A stretch of DNA of 38,526 bases from an uncultured Burkholderiales bacterium (GTDB taxonomy: Bacteria; Pseudomonadota; Gammaproteobacteria; Burkholderiales; Burkholderiaceae_C), in NCBI GenBank assembly GCA_937927685.1, contig CALBSC010000023.1, forward strand, positions 1 to 38,526, written 5' to 3'. The translations under genes and the position numbers were made by a program. Of the stretch, positions 1 through 7,361 are shown one piece after another; the stretch's first letter is position 1; every line of letters begins with the position of its first letter. The notes under the pieces are model-generated. The model saw only the letters and a list, made by a program, of their open reading frames with translations. It searched no databases and was not told the DNA's origin.

Positions 1-146
1 TGATCGAACACGACATGGGCGTGGTGATGGACATCTCCGACCGCGTGGTGGTGCTGGATTACGGCAAGAAGATTGGCGACGGCGCTCCCGAGGAAGTGCG
101 CAACAACGAAGACGTGATCCGGGCTTACCTCGGCACCTCTCACTGA
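1..146 (+). CDS. Branched-chain amino acid-type ABC transporter ATPase, C-terminal fragment (LivG-like)
   Basis: Only the last 47 codons are inside the window, read from base 3. The visible tail contains the H-loop region (IEHDMGVVMDISDRVVVLDYG) shortened here to EHDMGVV and the usual LivG ending with a PEEVR motif and a terminal AYLG. In the LivG family this subunit hydrolyses ATP on the cytoplasmic face of the LivH/LivM permease pair. The gene ends 19 bases before the LivH-like permease, so it belongs to the same operon. The remainder lies upstream of the window, so nothing can be said about Walker motifs or length. Family assignment is firm; the substrate is not visible. Confidence 0.9.
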   Translation, partial: IEHDMGVVMDISDRVVVLDYGKKIGDGAPEEVRNNEDVIRAYLGTSH

Positions 147-165
147 GCACGCAAAGGACAAGACC

Positions 166-1095
166 ATGGCATTCTTTCTGGAAACCCTGTTTGGCGGTCT
201 GATGGCCGGTATGCTCTATTCCCTGGTGGCGCTCGGCTTCGTGCTGATCTTCAAGGCCTCGGGGGTGTTCAACTTTGCGCAAGGCGCGATGGTGCTGTTC
301 GCCGCACTGGCCATGGCCCGCTTCTCCGAGTGGATTCCACTGTGGCTGGGACTGGACAACAAGTGGCTGGGCAACCTGCTGGCGTTCGCGGTGTCCACGG
401 TGCTGATGTTCATGCTGGCCTGGCTGATCGAACGTCTGGTCTTGCGTCATCTGGTGAACCAGGAAGGCGTGACGCTGCTCATGGCCACGCTGGGCATCAC
501 GTACTTCATCGACGGCTTTGGCCAGACCCTGTTTGGCAGCGACATCTACAAGATCGATGTCGGCATGCCCAAGGACCCGATGTTTGTGCTGGAAGGCCTG
601 TTTGAAGGCGGCGTGCTGATCAACCAGGAGGACGTGATCGCTGCGGTGGTGGCGGCGGTGTTGGTGGCCGCACTTTCGCTCTTCTTCCAGAAAACCAGTA
701 CCGGCCGTGCCCTGCGTGCGGTGGCCGATGACCACCAGGCGGCGCAGTCGATTGGCATTCCGCTCAACCGCATCTGGGTCATTGTGTGGTGTGTGGCGGG
801 CATCACCGCACTGGTGGCCGGCATCATCTGGGGTTCCAAATTGGGGGTGCAGTTCTCGCTGACCACGGTGGCCTTGCGTGCGTTGCCGGTGATCATCCTG
901 GGCGGACTGACCTCCGTGCCAGGCGCGATCATCGGCGGGCTCATCATCGGCGTGGGCGAGAAGCTGTCCGAGGTGTACCTGGGTCCGCTGGTGGGTGGCG
1001 GCATTGAAATCTGGTTTGCCTACATGCTGGCGCTGGTGTTCCTGTTGTTTCGCCCGCAGGGGTTGTTCGGCGAAAAAATCATTGATCGCGTGTGA
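166..1095 (+). CDS. Branched-chain amino acid-type ABC transporter permease (LivH family)
   Basis: A 309-residue, strongly hydrophobic inner-membrane protein with about eight predicted membrane segments. The N-terminus has the LivH hallmark GFVLIFKASGVFNFAQGA, and the C-terminal third has the family segment ALPVIILGGLTSVPGAIIGG followed by LFRPQGLFGEK. Length is normal for LivH. The start is an ATG after an AAGGA-type ribosome site (near 154-158). With LivM it forms the transmembrane channel of a high-affinity importer driven by LivG and LivF. Family members import branched-chain amino acids, amides, urea or aromatic acids. The acyl-CoA ligase at the end of this operon argues for an organic acid, but that is inference. 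Confidence 0.93.
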   Translation: MAFFLETLFGGLMAGMLYSLVALGFVLIFKASGVFNFAQGAMVLFAALAMARFSEWIPLWLGLDNKWLGNLLAFAVSTVLMFMLAWLIERLVLRHLVNQEGVTLLMATLGITYFIDGFGQTLFGSDIYKIDVGMPKDPMFVLEGLFEGGVLINQEDVIAAVVAAVLVAALSLFFQKTSTGRALRAVADDHQAAQSIGIPLNRIWVIVWCVAGITALVAGIIWGSKLGVQFSLTTVALRALPVIILGGLTSVPGAIIGGLIIGVGEKLSEVYLGPLVGGGIEIWFAYMLALVFLLFRPQGLFGEKIIDRV

Positions 1096-1190
1096 AACAC
1101 GTGAGCAATGATTTTTCAGCGAAGACCAACTTTGCGCAGCACAGTTAAGCGAAGCGGGTCGTCGTTAAAAGATCCTCGAAAGAAAAATTC

Positions 1191-2267
1191 ATGTTCTACA
1201 GAGAAAACGGTCAGTTCAAGACCTCCTACCAGGCGGATCAGCAGATTTTTCCGATTGCCCAGGACCGCTGGGCCATCGCGGCCATCCTGGCCATCGCAGC
1301 CTTTGTGGTGCCCTTCATGGTGGACGAGTATCTTTTCCGTGCCATCCTGATCCCTTTCCTGATCCTTTCCCTGGCTGCCCTGGGCGTGAACATTCTGGTG
1401 GGCTATTGCGGCCAGATCTCGTTGGGCTCGGGTGCTTTCATGGCGGTGGGTGCCTACATGGCCTACAACACCTACATCCGCATCGAGGGCGTTCCGCTGA
1501 TCGTGGCCTTGCTGTCAGGCGGCTTCTTTGCCACGCTGGTGGGTATCGCATTCGGTATCCCGAGTCTGCGGGTGAAGGGCCTGTACCTGGCAGTGGCCAC
1601 CCTGGCGGCACAGTTCTTCTGCGACTGGGCTTTCCTGCGTGTGGGCTGGTTCACCAACAACAACGCGTCGGGCTCCGTGTCGGTGTCCGACCTGAGTGTG
1701 ATGGGCCTGTCCATCAGCACCCCGATGCAGAAATACTGGTTCTGCCTGGCGTTCCTGGTGGTGTTTGGTGTGCTGGCCAAGAACCTGGTGCGCGGCGCCA
1801 TTGGTCGTGAGTGGATGGCCATCCGCGACATGGACGTGGCGGCGGCCGTGATCGGCATTCGCCCCATGTACGCCAAGCTGAGCGCCTTTGCGGTGAGCTC
1901 CTTCATCGTGGGCGTGGCCGGCGCGTTATGGGGCTTTGTGCACCTGGGCTCGTGGGAGCCGGCGGCATTCTCCATTGACCGCTCGTTCCAGTTGCTGTTC
2001 ATGGTGATCATTGGCGGCATGGGGTCCATCATGGGCAGCTTCTTTGGCGCGGCCTTCATCGTGGTGTTGCCGATTTTTCTCAACCAGTTCCTGCCCTGGG
2101 CCGGCGAACTGGCGGGAGTCGCGATCTCGACCGCAGCGGTGTCCCATGCCGAATTCATGATCTTCGGTGCGCTGATCGTGTGGTTCCTGATCGTCGAGCC
2201 GCATGGCTTGGCCAAGTTGTGGTCGATTGGCAAGCAGAAGTTGCGTCTGTGGCCTTTCCCGCATTGA
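1191..2267 (+). CDS. Branched-chain amino acid-type ABC transporter permease (LivM family)
   Basis: A 358-residue membrane protein. The LivM signature GYCGQISLGSGAFMAVGAYM is present near residues 75-94, followed by the GIPSLRVKGLYLAVATLA segment and a second family segment MVIIGGMGSIMGSFFGAA. It ends with VEPHGLAKLW, the usual LivM tail. Length is normal. The gap to LivH is 95 bases and contains a short inverted repeat around the LivH stop (CGTGT-GAA-ACACG, about 1088-1100) with no clear function. The ATG at 1191 follows an A-rich stretch (GAAAGAAAAA) with only a weak ribosome site. It is the second half of the permease heterodimer. Confidence 0.93.
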   Translation: MFYRENGQFKTSYQADQQIFPIAQDRWAIAAILAIAAFVVPFMVDEYLFRAILIPFLILSLAALGVNILVGYCGQISLGSGAFMAVGAYMAYNTYIRIEGVPLIVALLSGGFFATLVGIAFGIPSLRVKGLYLAVATLAAQFFCDWAFLRVGWFTNNNASGSVSVSDLSVMGLSISTPMQKYWFCLAFLVVFGVLAKNLVRGAIGREWMAIRDMDVAAAVIGIRPMYAKLSAFAVSSFIVGVAGALWGFVHLGSWEPAAFSIDRSFQLLFMVIIGGMGSIMGSFFGAAFIVVLPIFLNQFLPWAGELAGVAISTAAVSHAEFMIFGALIVWFLIVEPHGLAKLWSIGKQKLRLWPFPH

Positions 2268-2328
2268 TGCTGTCGGTGGTTTTTCCTAGCGTGTGCTCTT
2301 TCTTTCTATATTTTCCAAGGAGACTTTC

Positions 2329-3666
2329 ATGAAACTTCGTCAACTCGCGCTTGCCACCTCGGTGGTTGCTGCTGGTCTCGCCAGTGCGCTCATGCCGTCT
2401 GTGGTGAGTGCCCAGGCCAAGGAGCAGTTTTTCCCGGCCCTGGTGTATCGCACCGGCGCTTATGCGCCCAACGGCATCCCCTTTGCCAACGGCTTCATCG
2501 ATTACATGAAGCTCACCAATGCACGCGGCGGTATCAACGGCGTGAAGGTCAGCTGGGAAGAGTGTGAAACCGGCTACGCCACGGACCGTGGTGTGGAGTG
2601 CTATGAGCGCCTCAAAGGCAAGAACGGCGGCGCCACCGTGTTCCAGCCCCTGTCCACCGGCATCACCTTCGCGCTGACCGAGAAGGCCCCTGGCGACAAG
2701 ATCCCGCTCCTGACCCCGGGTTTGGGTCGCAGCGAATCGCAAGACGGTGGTGTGTTCAAGTGGAACTTCCCGCTGGCGGGCACATACTGGGTGGCGGCTG
2801 ACACCATCGTGCAAGACATCATCAAGAAGGAAGGCGGCGGCGACAAGCTCAAGGGCAAGAAAATTGCGCTGATGTACCACGACAGCCCCTTCGGCAAGGA
2901 AGCCATCCCCATGATGCAAGAGCGTGCCGCCATGCACGGCTTCCAGCTGACCCTGTTGCCGGTGACCCACCCGGGCGTGGAGCAGAAGTCCACCTGGTTG
3001 CAGATTCGCCAGCAACGCCCTGACTACGTGGTGAACTGGGGCTGGGGTGTGATGAACTCCACCGCCTTGAAAGAAGCCCAGGCCACCGGTTATCCGCGCG
3101 AGAAGATGTACGGCGTGTGGTGGGCGGGTGCTGAGCCGGACGTCAAGGACGTGGGCGCCGGTGCCAAGGGGTATACCGCCGTCATGATGCAGCATGGCGC
3201 CGAAAAGACGGCGGACGTGACCAAGGAAATCCTGACCAAGGTGCACGGCGCTGGCCAGGGCACCGGTCCGAAAGAAGAAGTGGGCGATGTGCTGTACATG
3301 CGTGGCGTGCAAGCGGCCATGTACGGCATCGAAGGTGTGCGCGCCGCGCAAGAGCGCTTTGGCAAGGGCAAGGTGGTCTCGTCCGAGCAGGCACGCTGGG
3401 GCTATGAGAACCTGAACCTCACGCAGGCCAAGCTCGACTCGCTGGGCTTCAAGGGCGTGCTGCGTCCCCTGTCCACCAGCTGCATGGATCACATGGGCTC
3501 GGCCTGGGCGCGCATGCACACCTGGGACGGCACCAAGTTTGTCTGGTCCTCGGACTGGTACCAGGCTGACGAATCCATCCTCAAGCCGATGGTGAAGGCC
3601 GCTGCGGACAAGTACGCGGCCGAGAAGAAACTCACCCGCCGCACCCCGGCGGATTGCCAGTCGTAA
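2329..3666 (+). CDS. ABC transporter periplasmic substrate-binding protein (Peripla_BP_6 / LivK-like)
   Basis: A 445-residue secreted receptor. The start at 2329 is preferred over upstream in-frame starts because AAGGAG lies about 6 bases before it and a clear Sec signal peptide follows: positive MKLR, hydrophobic core, and a likely cleavage at VVSAQA near residue 25. The mature part begins with the family-like FFPALVYRTGAYAPNGIPFANG. The length (about 420 mature) is longer than E. coli LivK (about 345), as in receptors of the Burkholderiales subgroup. The ligand is unknown. The next gene of the operon is separated by two strong hairpins, a layout expected for high receptor output relative to the ATPase. 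Confidence 0.93.
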   Translation: MKLRQLALATSVVAAGLASALMPSVVSAQAKEQFFPALVYRTGAYAPNGIPFANGFIDYMKLTNARGGINGVKVSWEECETGYATDRGVECYERLKGKNGGATVFQPLSTGITFALTEKAPGDKIPLLTPGLGRSESQDGGVFKWNFPLAGTYWVAADTIVQDIIKKEGGGDKLKGKKIALMYHDSPFGKEAIPMMQERAAMHGFQLTLLPVTHPGVEQKSTWLQIRQQRPDYVVNWGWGVMNSTALKEAQATGYPREKMYGVWWAGAEPDVKDVGAGAKGYTAVMMQHGAEKTADVTKEILTKVHGAGQGTGPKEEVGDVLYMRGVQAAMYGIEGVRAAQERFGKGKVVSSEQARWGYENLNLTQAKLDSLGFKGVLRPLSTSCMDHMGSAWARMHTWDGTKFVWSSDWYQADESILKPMVKAAADKYAAEKKLTRRTPADCQS

Positions 3667-3674
3667 TGACTGGG

Positions 3675-3702
3675 CTGGTGGCTGTTCACCAGCAGCCACC
3701 AG
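3675..3702 (+). other. Hairpin after the binding-protein gene (first of two)
   Basis: A perfect 10-base inverted repeat: CTGGTGGCTG at 3675-3684 and CAGCCACCAG at 3693-3702, with an 8-base loop. It begins 8 bases after the receptor stop codon. There is no T-run after it, so it is not a standard intrinsic terminator. In other transporter operons such structures protect the upstream message from 3'-5' decay; that role is inferred here. Confidence 0.75.
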
Positions 3703-3734
3703 ATGAAAGAGCCGGCAACGACTCTTTCATCTGG
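3699..3734 (+). other. Hairpin before livF-like gene (second of two)
   Basis: A perfect 13-base inverted repeat: CCAGATGAAAGAG at 3699-3711 and CTCTTTCATCTGG at 3722-3734, with a 10-base loop. Its first four bases (CCAG) are also the last four of the preceding hairpin, so both cannot be fully formed in one RNA. It ends 21 bases before the LivF start. No T-run follows. Confidence 0.78.
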
Positions 3735-3755
3735 TCACATCCGACAAGGTTCAAC

Positions 3756-4565
3756 ATGGACACGAAAAACATCGTTCTGAATGTCAACGGCATCGAGGTC
3801 ATCTACAACCACGTGATCCTGGTGCTCAAAGGCGTTTCGCTGCAAGTGCCCGAGCAGGGCATCGTGGCCATCCTGGGGGGCAATGGCGCGGGCAAGACCA
3901 CCACGCTGCGGGCCATTTCCAATCTGCTCAAGGGTGAGCGCGGCGAAGTGACCAAAGGCAGCATCGAATTGCGGGGCGAACGTATCGAGAATCTCTCGCC
4001 CGCCGATCTGGTCCAGCGCGGCGTGGTGCAGGTGATGGAGGGCCGACACTGCTTTGCCCACCTCACCATCGAAGAGAACCTGCTGACCGGCAGTTACACC
4101 CGCACCGACAAAGGCGAGATCGCCGCCAACCTGGACAAGGTCTACACCTATTTCCCCCGTTTGAAGACCCGTCGCACCTCGCAGGCGGCCTACACCTCGG
4201 GGGGTGAGCAGCAGATGTGCGCCATCGGCCGCGCGCTGATGTGCAACCCCAACATGGTGCTGCTGGATGAGCCCTCGATGGGCCTGGCACCGCAAATCGT
4301 GGAAGAGGTGTTCAACATCGTGAAGGACCTCAATGACAAGGAAAAGGTCACCTTCCTGATTGCCGAGCAAAACACCAACATGGCGCTGAAGTTTGCCGAC
4401 TATGGTTACATCATGGAGTCCGGCCGCATCGTGATGGACGGCGCTGCCGACTACCTGCGCACCAACGAGGACGTGAAGGAGTTCTACCTGGGCGTGGGCG
4501 GTGGTGAGCGCAAGAGTTTCAAGGACGTGAAAAGCTACAAGCGCCGCAAGCGCTGGCTGGCCTGA
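3756..4565 (+). CDS. Branched-chain amino acid-type ABC transporter ATPase (LivF family)
   Basis: A 269-residue ATPase. Walker A is GGNGAGKTT at residues 41-49, the signature is TSGGEQQ at 147-153 (T replaces the usual L), and Walker B is MVLLDEP at 167-173. The LivF-specific switch region VVQVMEGRHCF is at 90-100. The start at 3756 was chosen because the frame open upstream runs through the intergenic hairpins and codes no conserved sequence, and a weak AAGG lies 7-10 bases before this ATG. The C-terminus is about 30 residues longer than E. coli LivF and ends in a basic YKRRKRWLA tail. It pairs with the LivG-like subunit at the cytoplasmic side of the importer. Confidence 0.94.
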   Translation: MDTKNIVLNVNGIEVIYNHVILVLKGVSLQVPEQGIVAILGGNGAGKTTTLRAISNLLKGERGEVTKGSIELRGERIENLSPADLVQRGVVQVMEGRHCFAHLTIEENLLTGSYTRTDKGEIAANLDKVYTYFPRLKTRRTSQAAYTSGGEQQMCAIGRALMCNPNMVLLDEPSMGLAPQIVEEVFNIVKDLNDKEKVTFLIAEQNTNMALKFADYGYIMESGRIVMDGAADYLRTNEDVKEFYLGVGGGERKSFKDVKSYKRRKRWLA

Positions 4566-4606
4566 ACTGCGGCGCGCCGCCCACACCTTTCAAGCACTGA
4601 TTTTTC

Positions 4607-5863
4607 ATGAAGCACCTCGACTCCCTCGAAACCCGTACGCCGTCAGACCGTGAAGCTGCCCTGATGGCCGCCTTGCCGGTCCAGATCGCCCATGCGCAGC
4701 AGCACAGCGCCGCGTTCGCCGGCATCCTCCAGGGCGTGGATGCGGCCGCCATCACCAGTCGTGCTGCCCTGGCGGGATTGCCCTTGACCCGCAAGTACGA
4801 ATTGCTGGAGCGGCAACAGGCCCAGCGTGCCACGGATCCGTTTGGCGGCTTTTCCACCATTGGCTGGAAAGGCCTGGTGCGTTCCAGTGGCGCACGCCGT
4901 GTCTACCAATCGCCTGGCCCCATTTATGAACCCGAAGGGGCGGGTGTCGATTACTGGCGTGCGGCGCGTGCCATGGCGGCGGCCGGCTTTGAGGCCGGTG
5001 ACCTGGTGCACAACTGCTTCAGCTACCACCTCACGCCCGGCGCGTGGATTATGGAAAGCGGTGCGCATGCGCTGGGTTGCACCGTGATCCCGGGCGGCGT
5101 GGGCAACACCGAGCAGCAACTCGCCGCCATGGCCGATTTGCGTCCGGTGGCGTATGCGGGCACCCCCAGTTTTCTCAAAATCCTGATCGAGAAAGCCGCC
5201 GAGGCGGGGCAGCGGCTGTCCATCACCAAGGCCATGGTGTCGGGCGAGGCCTGCCCGCCCTCGCTGCGCGACTGGTTTACCCAGCAAGGCGTGGTCGCCT
5301 ACCAGTGTTACGCCACCGCTGACGTGGGACTGATTGCCTATGAAACCCCGGCCCGCGAAGGGTTGGTGCTGGACGAGGGCGTGATCGTGGAGATCGTGCG
5401 TCCCGGCACCGGCGACCCGGTGGCCGAGGGGGAGGTGGGTGAAGTGGTGGTCACGGTGCTCAACCCCGACTACCCGCTGATCCGTTTTGGCACGGGCGAC
5501 CTGTCGGCCGTGCTGTCAGGTGCCTGCCCGACCGGGCGCACCAACACCCGCATCAAGGGCTGGATGGGCCGGGCCGACCAAACCACCAAGGTGCGCGGCA
5601 TGTTTGTCCATCCCGGGCAGGTTGACCAGGTCGCCAAGCGCTTCCCGGCTGTGCTCAAGGCGCGGTTGGTGGTCACGGGCGAAATGGCCAACGACCAGAT
5701 GAGCTTGCGCGTGGAAAGCCGCGAGAACACCCCGGAACTGCAACGTGCGCTGGCGGACGCCGTGCGTGACATCACCAAGCTGCGCGCCGAGGTGGAACTG
5801 GTGGCACCAGGCTCCCTGCCCAACGATGGCAAGGTCATCGAGGACGCTCGCAGCTACAAGTGA
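4607..5863 (+). CDS. AMP-dependent acyl-CoA ligase of the phenylacetate-CoA ligase (PaaK-like) family
   Basis: A 418-residue cytoplasmic enzyme of the adenylate-forming superfamily. Visible motifs are YATADVG (235-241, the aromatic/STE-like A5 motif), FGTGDLS (294-300, ribose-binding Asp) and GWMGRADQTTKVRG (318-331, hinge). The phosphate-binding loop is atypical: SSGARRVYQSPGP at 93-105 instead of the SSGTTGKP pattern of PaaK. A C-terminal Lys lies in NDGKVIEDAR. It starts 41 bases after the LivF-like gene, so it is probably co-transcribed with the transporter and activates the imported acid to its CoA thioester. Family members use phenylacetate and other aromatic or aliphatic acids. The real substrate is not evident. 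Confidence 0.85.
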   Translation: MKHLDSLETRTPSDREAALMAALPVQIAHAQQHSAAFAGILQGVDAAAITSRAALAGLPLTRKYELLERQQAQRATDPFGGFSTIGWKGLVRSSGARRVYQSPGPIYEPEGAGVDYWRAARAMAAAGFEAGDLVHNCFSYHLTPGAWIMESGAHALGCTVIPGGVGNTEQQLAAMADLRPVAYAGTPSFLKILIEKAAEAGQRLSITKAMVSGEACPPSLRDWFTQQGVVAYQCYATADVGLIAYETPAREGLVLDEGVIVEIVRPGTGDPVAEGEVGEVVVTVLNPDYPLIRFGTGDLSAVLSGACPTGRTNTRIKGWMGRADQTTKVRGMFVHPGQVDQVAKRFPAVLKARLVVTGEMANDQMSLRVESRENTPELQRALADAVRDITKLRAEVELVAPGSLPNDGKVIEDARSYK

Positions 5864-5884
5864 CCTGTCAACCCCGCCAGGTCA
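5861..5884 (+). other. Inverted repeat at the end of the transporter operon
   Basis: TGACCTG (5861-5867) and CAGGTCA (5878-5884) form a perfect 7-base stem with a 10-base loop and include the ligase stop codon. There is no T-run, so it is at most a weak or Rho-assisted end point. The intergenic space to the next gene (5864-5977) holds nothing else recognisable. Confidence 0.4.
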
Positions 5885-5977
5885 ATGGCCAGGTGGTTGT
5901 TTACGTAAATTTCCCGTTGCCAGCCTCGCGGGTTTCACACTACCATGGTTCTAATCCATTCGATCAGGAGGTGTGTG

Positions 5978-6973
5978 ATGCGTCGTTCATTGTGTGCGGT
6001 GGCCTGGGGTGTGTTGGCACTGGCGTCCTTGCCGTGGGCAGCCCAGGCGGCAGAGTATCCCAACAAGGACAAGCCGGTCACCCTGATCGTGCCATTTGCG
6101 GCCGGCGGTCCCACGGACCGGGTGGCCCGCGATCTGGCCGAAGCCATGCGCAAGAGTCTGGGGGTGAGCGTGGTGGTCGAAAACGCTGCCGGGGGGCCTG
6201 GTGGTCTGATTGGCGCGACCAAGGCAGCACGCGCCCCGGCCGATGGACACACCCTGCTGGTGCACCACATCGCCATGGGCATTTTCCCTTCGCTGGTTCG
6301 TAACCTGCCGTTCAAGGTGGACAGCGACTTCACCTACCTGGGCATGATCAACGATGTGCCCATGACCCTGATCTCCAAGCCGCAATTGCCCGCCAACAAC
6401 TACAAGGAGTTGTTGGGCTGGGTGCAGGCCAACAAGGGCCGCATCAACCTGGCCAATGCCGGACTGGCTTCGGCCTCGCATTTGTGCGGCATGCTCTGGC
6501 AGGCCTCTGTGCAAGTCGACATGACCACGGTGCCCTACAAGGGCACGGGCCCCGCCATGACGGACCTGATTGGCGGTCAGGTCGACCTGATGTGCGACCA
6601 GACCACCAACACCACCTCCCAGATTGAGGCCAAGAAGGTCAAGGTGTTTGGGGTGACCACCGCCAAGCGCTTGAACACGCCAGCCTTGAAGGATGTGCCC
6701 ACCCTGGATGAGGCCGGTCAAAAAGGTTTCCAGGTCACGATCTGGCATGGTTTGTATGGCCCCAAAAATCTCGAGCCCGACGTCCAGGCGAAAATCAATG
6801 CCGCCTTGAAAGCGGCGCTCAAGGACCCGGACTTCATCAAGAAGCAGGAAGGCCTGGGGGCCGTGGTGGTCGCCGACAAGCGCGCCGAGCAGGCCGATCA
6901 CAAGAAGTTCGTGATGGATGAAATTGCCCGCTGGACGCCGATCATCAAGGCGGCGGGCGTCTACGCGGACTGA
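5978..6973 (+). CDS. Bug-family (TctC-type) periplasmic solute receptor
   Basis: A 331-residue secreted protein of the tripartite tricarboxylate transporter receptor family, which is greatly expanded in Burkholderiales. The ATG at 5978 has a near-perfect AGGAGGTG ribosome site at 5966-5973, which rules out the earlier in-frame ATG at 5945. The signal peptide runs MRRSLCAVAWG...AAQA with cleavage before AEYPNKD. Family motifs follow: VTLIVPFAAGGPTDRVAR near residues 36-53, then ENAAGGPGGLIG and APADGHTLL. No TctA or TctB membrane partner is nearby, so this is an orphan receptor; such orphans are common in the group and may serve a distant transporter or a signalling role. The ligand is unknown. 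Confidence 0.93.
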   Translation: MRRSLCAVAWGVLALASLPWAAQAAEYPNKDKPVTLIVPFAAGGPTDRVARDLAEAMRKSLGVSVVVENAAGGPGGLIGATKAARAPADGHTLLVHHIAMGIFPSLVRNLPFKVDSDFTYLGMINDVPMTLISKPQLPANNYKELLGWVQANKGRINLANAGLASASHLCGMLWQASVQVDMTTVPYKGTGPAMTDLIGGQVDLMCDQTTNTTSQIEAKKVKVFGVTTAKRLNTPALKDVPTLDEAGQKGFQVTIWHGLYGPKNLEPDVQAKINAALKAALKDPDFIKKQEGLGAVVVADKRAEQADHKKFVMDEIARWTPIIKAAGVYAD

Positions 6974-6994
6974 TGCCTCACCGCTGAAGACGAT

Positions 6995-7010
6995 CCGCCA
7001 GGGTTGGCGG
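6995..7010 (+). other. Short hairpin between receptor and ferredoxin genes
   Basis: CCGCCA (6995-7000) and TGGCGG (7005-7010) with a 4-base loop, 21 bases after the Bug receptor stop. No T-run follows. It could be a weak transcript end; evidence is slight. Confidence 0.3.
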
Positions 7011-7016
7011 CGCTGG

Positions 7017-7022
7017 TATCCT
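7017..7022 (+). promoter_or_regulatory. Possible -10 element for the ferredoxin gene
   Basis: TATCCT lies 7 bases before the ferredoxin ATG at 7030. If used as a -10, transcription would begin at or within a base or two of the start codon. No convincing -35 is visible and no ribosome site precedes the ATG, which agrees with a leaderless message. Confidence 0.35.
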
Positions 7023-7029
7023 TCTGCCC

Positions 7030-7353
7030 ATGCCGACTCTTCTGATCACCACCCCCGATGGCGCCGAGCACGATGTGTCGGCGCTGCCCGCCCGTAGCTT
7101 GCTGCAGATCGCCCAGGACGCCGGCCTCGATGGTCTGTTGGCCGAATGTGGCGGCAGTTGTGTGTGTGCCACCTGTCACTGCATCGTGCATGAGGACGAT
7201 CTGTCGCGTGTGGCGCCACCGCACGACGATGAAAACCAGATGCTCGATTTCATCGCCACTGACCGGGAGCCGGGCAGTCGCCTGGCTTGCCAACTCAGGA
7301 TTGACGCCGCGCATGAGGGCTTGCGCGTGCGCATCGCCGAGCGGCAGTTCTGA
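7030..7353 (+). CDS. Adrenodoxin-type [2Fe-2S] ferredoxin
   Basis: A 107-residue electron carrier. The cluster-binding pattern is Cys40-x5-Cys46-x2-Cys49 and Cys87, within ECGGSCVCATCHC and LACQL, which is the vertebrate/bacterial adrenodoxin pattern rather than the plant one. Two further cysteines, Cys44 and Cys51, sit inside the loop. Length is normal for the family. It stands alone: it is downstream of the Bug receptor by 56 bases and convergent with the kinase gene (8-base gap), and no isc genes or cytochrome P450 lie beside it. The partner reductase or oxygenase is therefore unknown. Confidence 0.92.
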   Translation: MPTLLITTPDGAEHDVSALPARSLLQIAQDAGLDGLLAECGGSCVCATCHCIVHEDDLSRVAPPHDDENQMLDFIATDREPGSRLACQLRIDAAHEGLRVRIAERQF

Positions 7354-7361
7354 ACGACGCG

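Noticed and set aside
1108..1350. 80-codon frame starting in the livH-livM gap
   Set aside because: Overlaps the start of LivM in another frame and has no conserved features; LivM signature follows from 1191.
2155..3699. 514-codon open frame on the - strand opposite the binding-protein gene
   Set aside because: Composition typical of an antisense shadow and it is opposite a protein with a signal peptide and family motifs.
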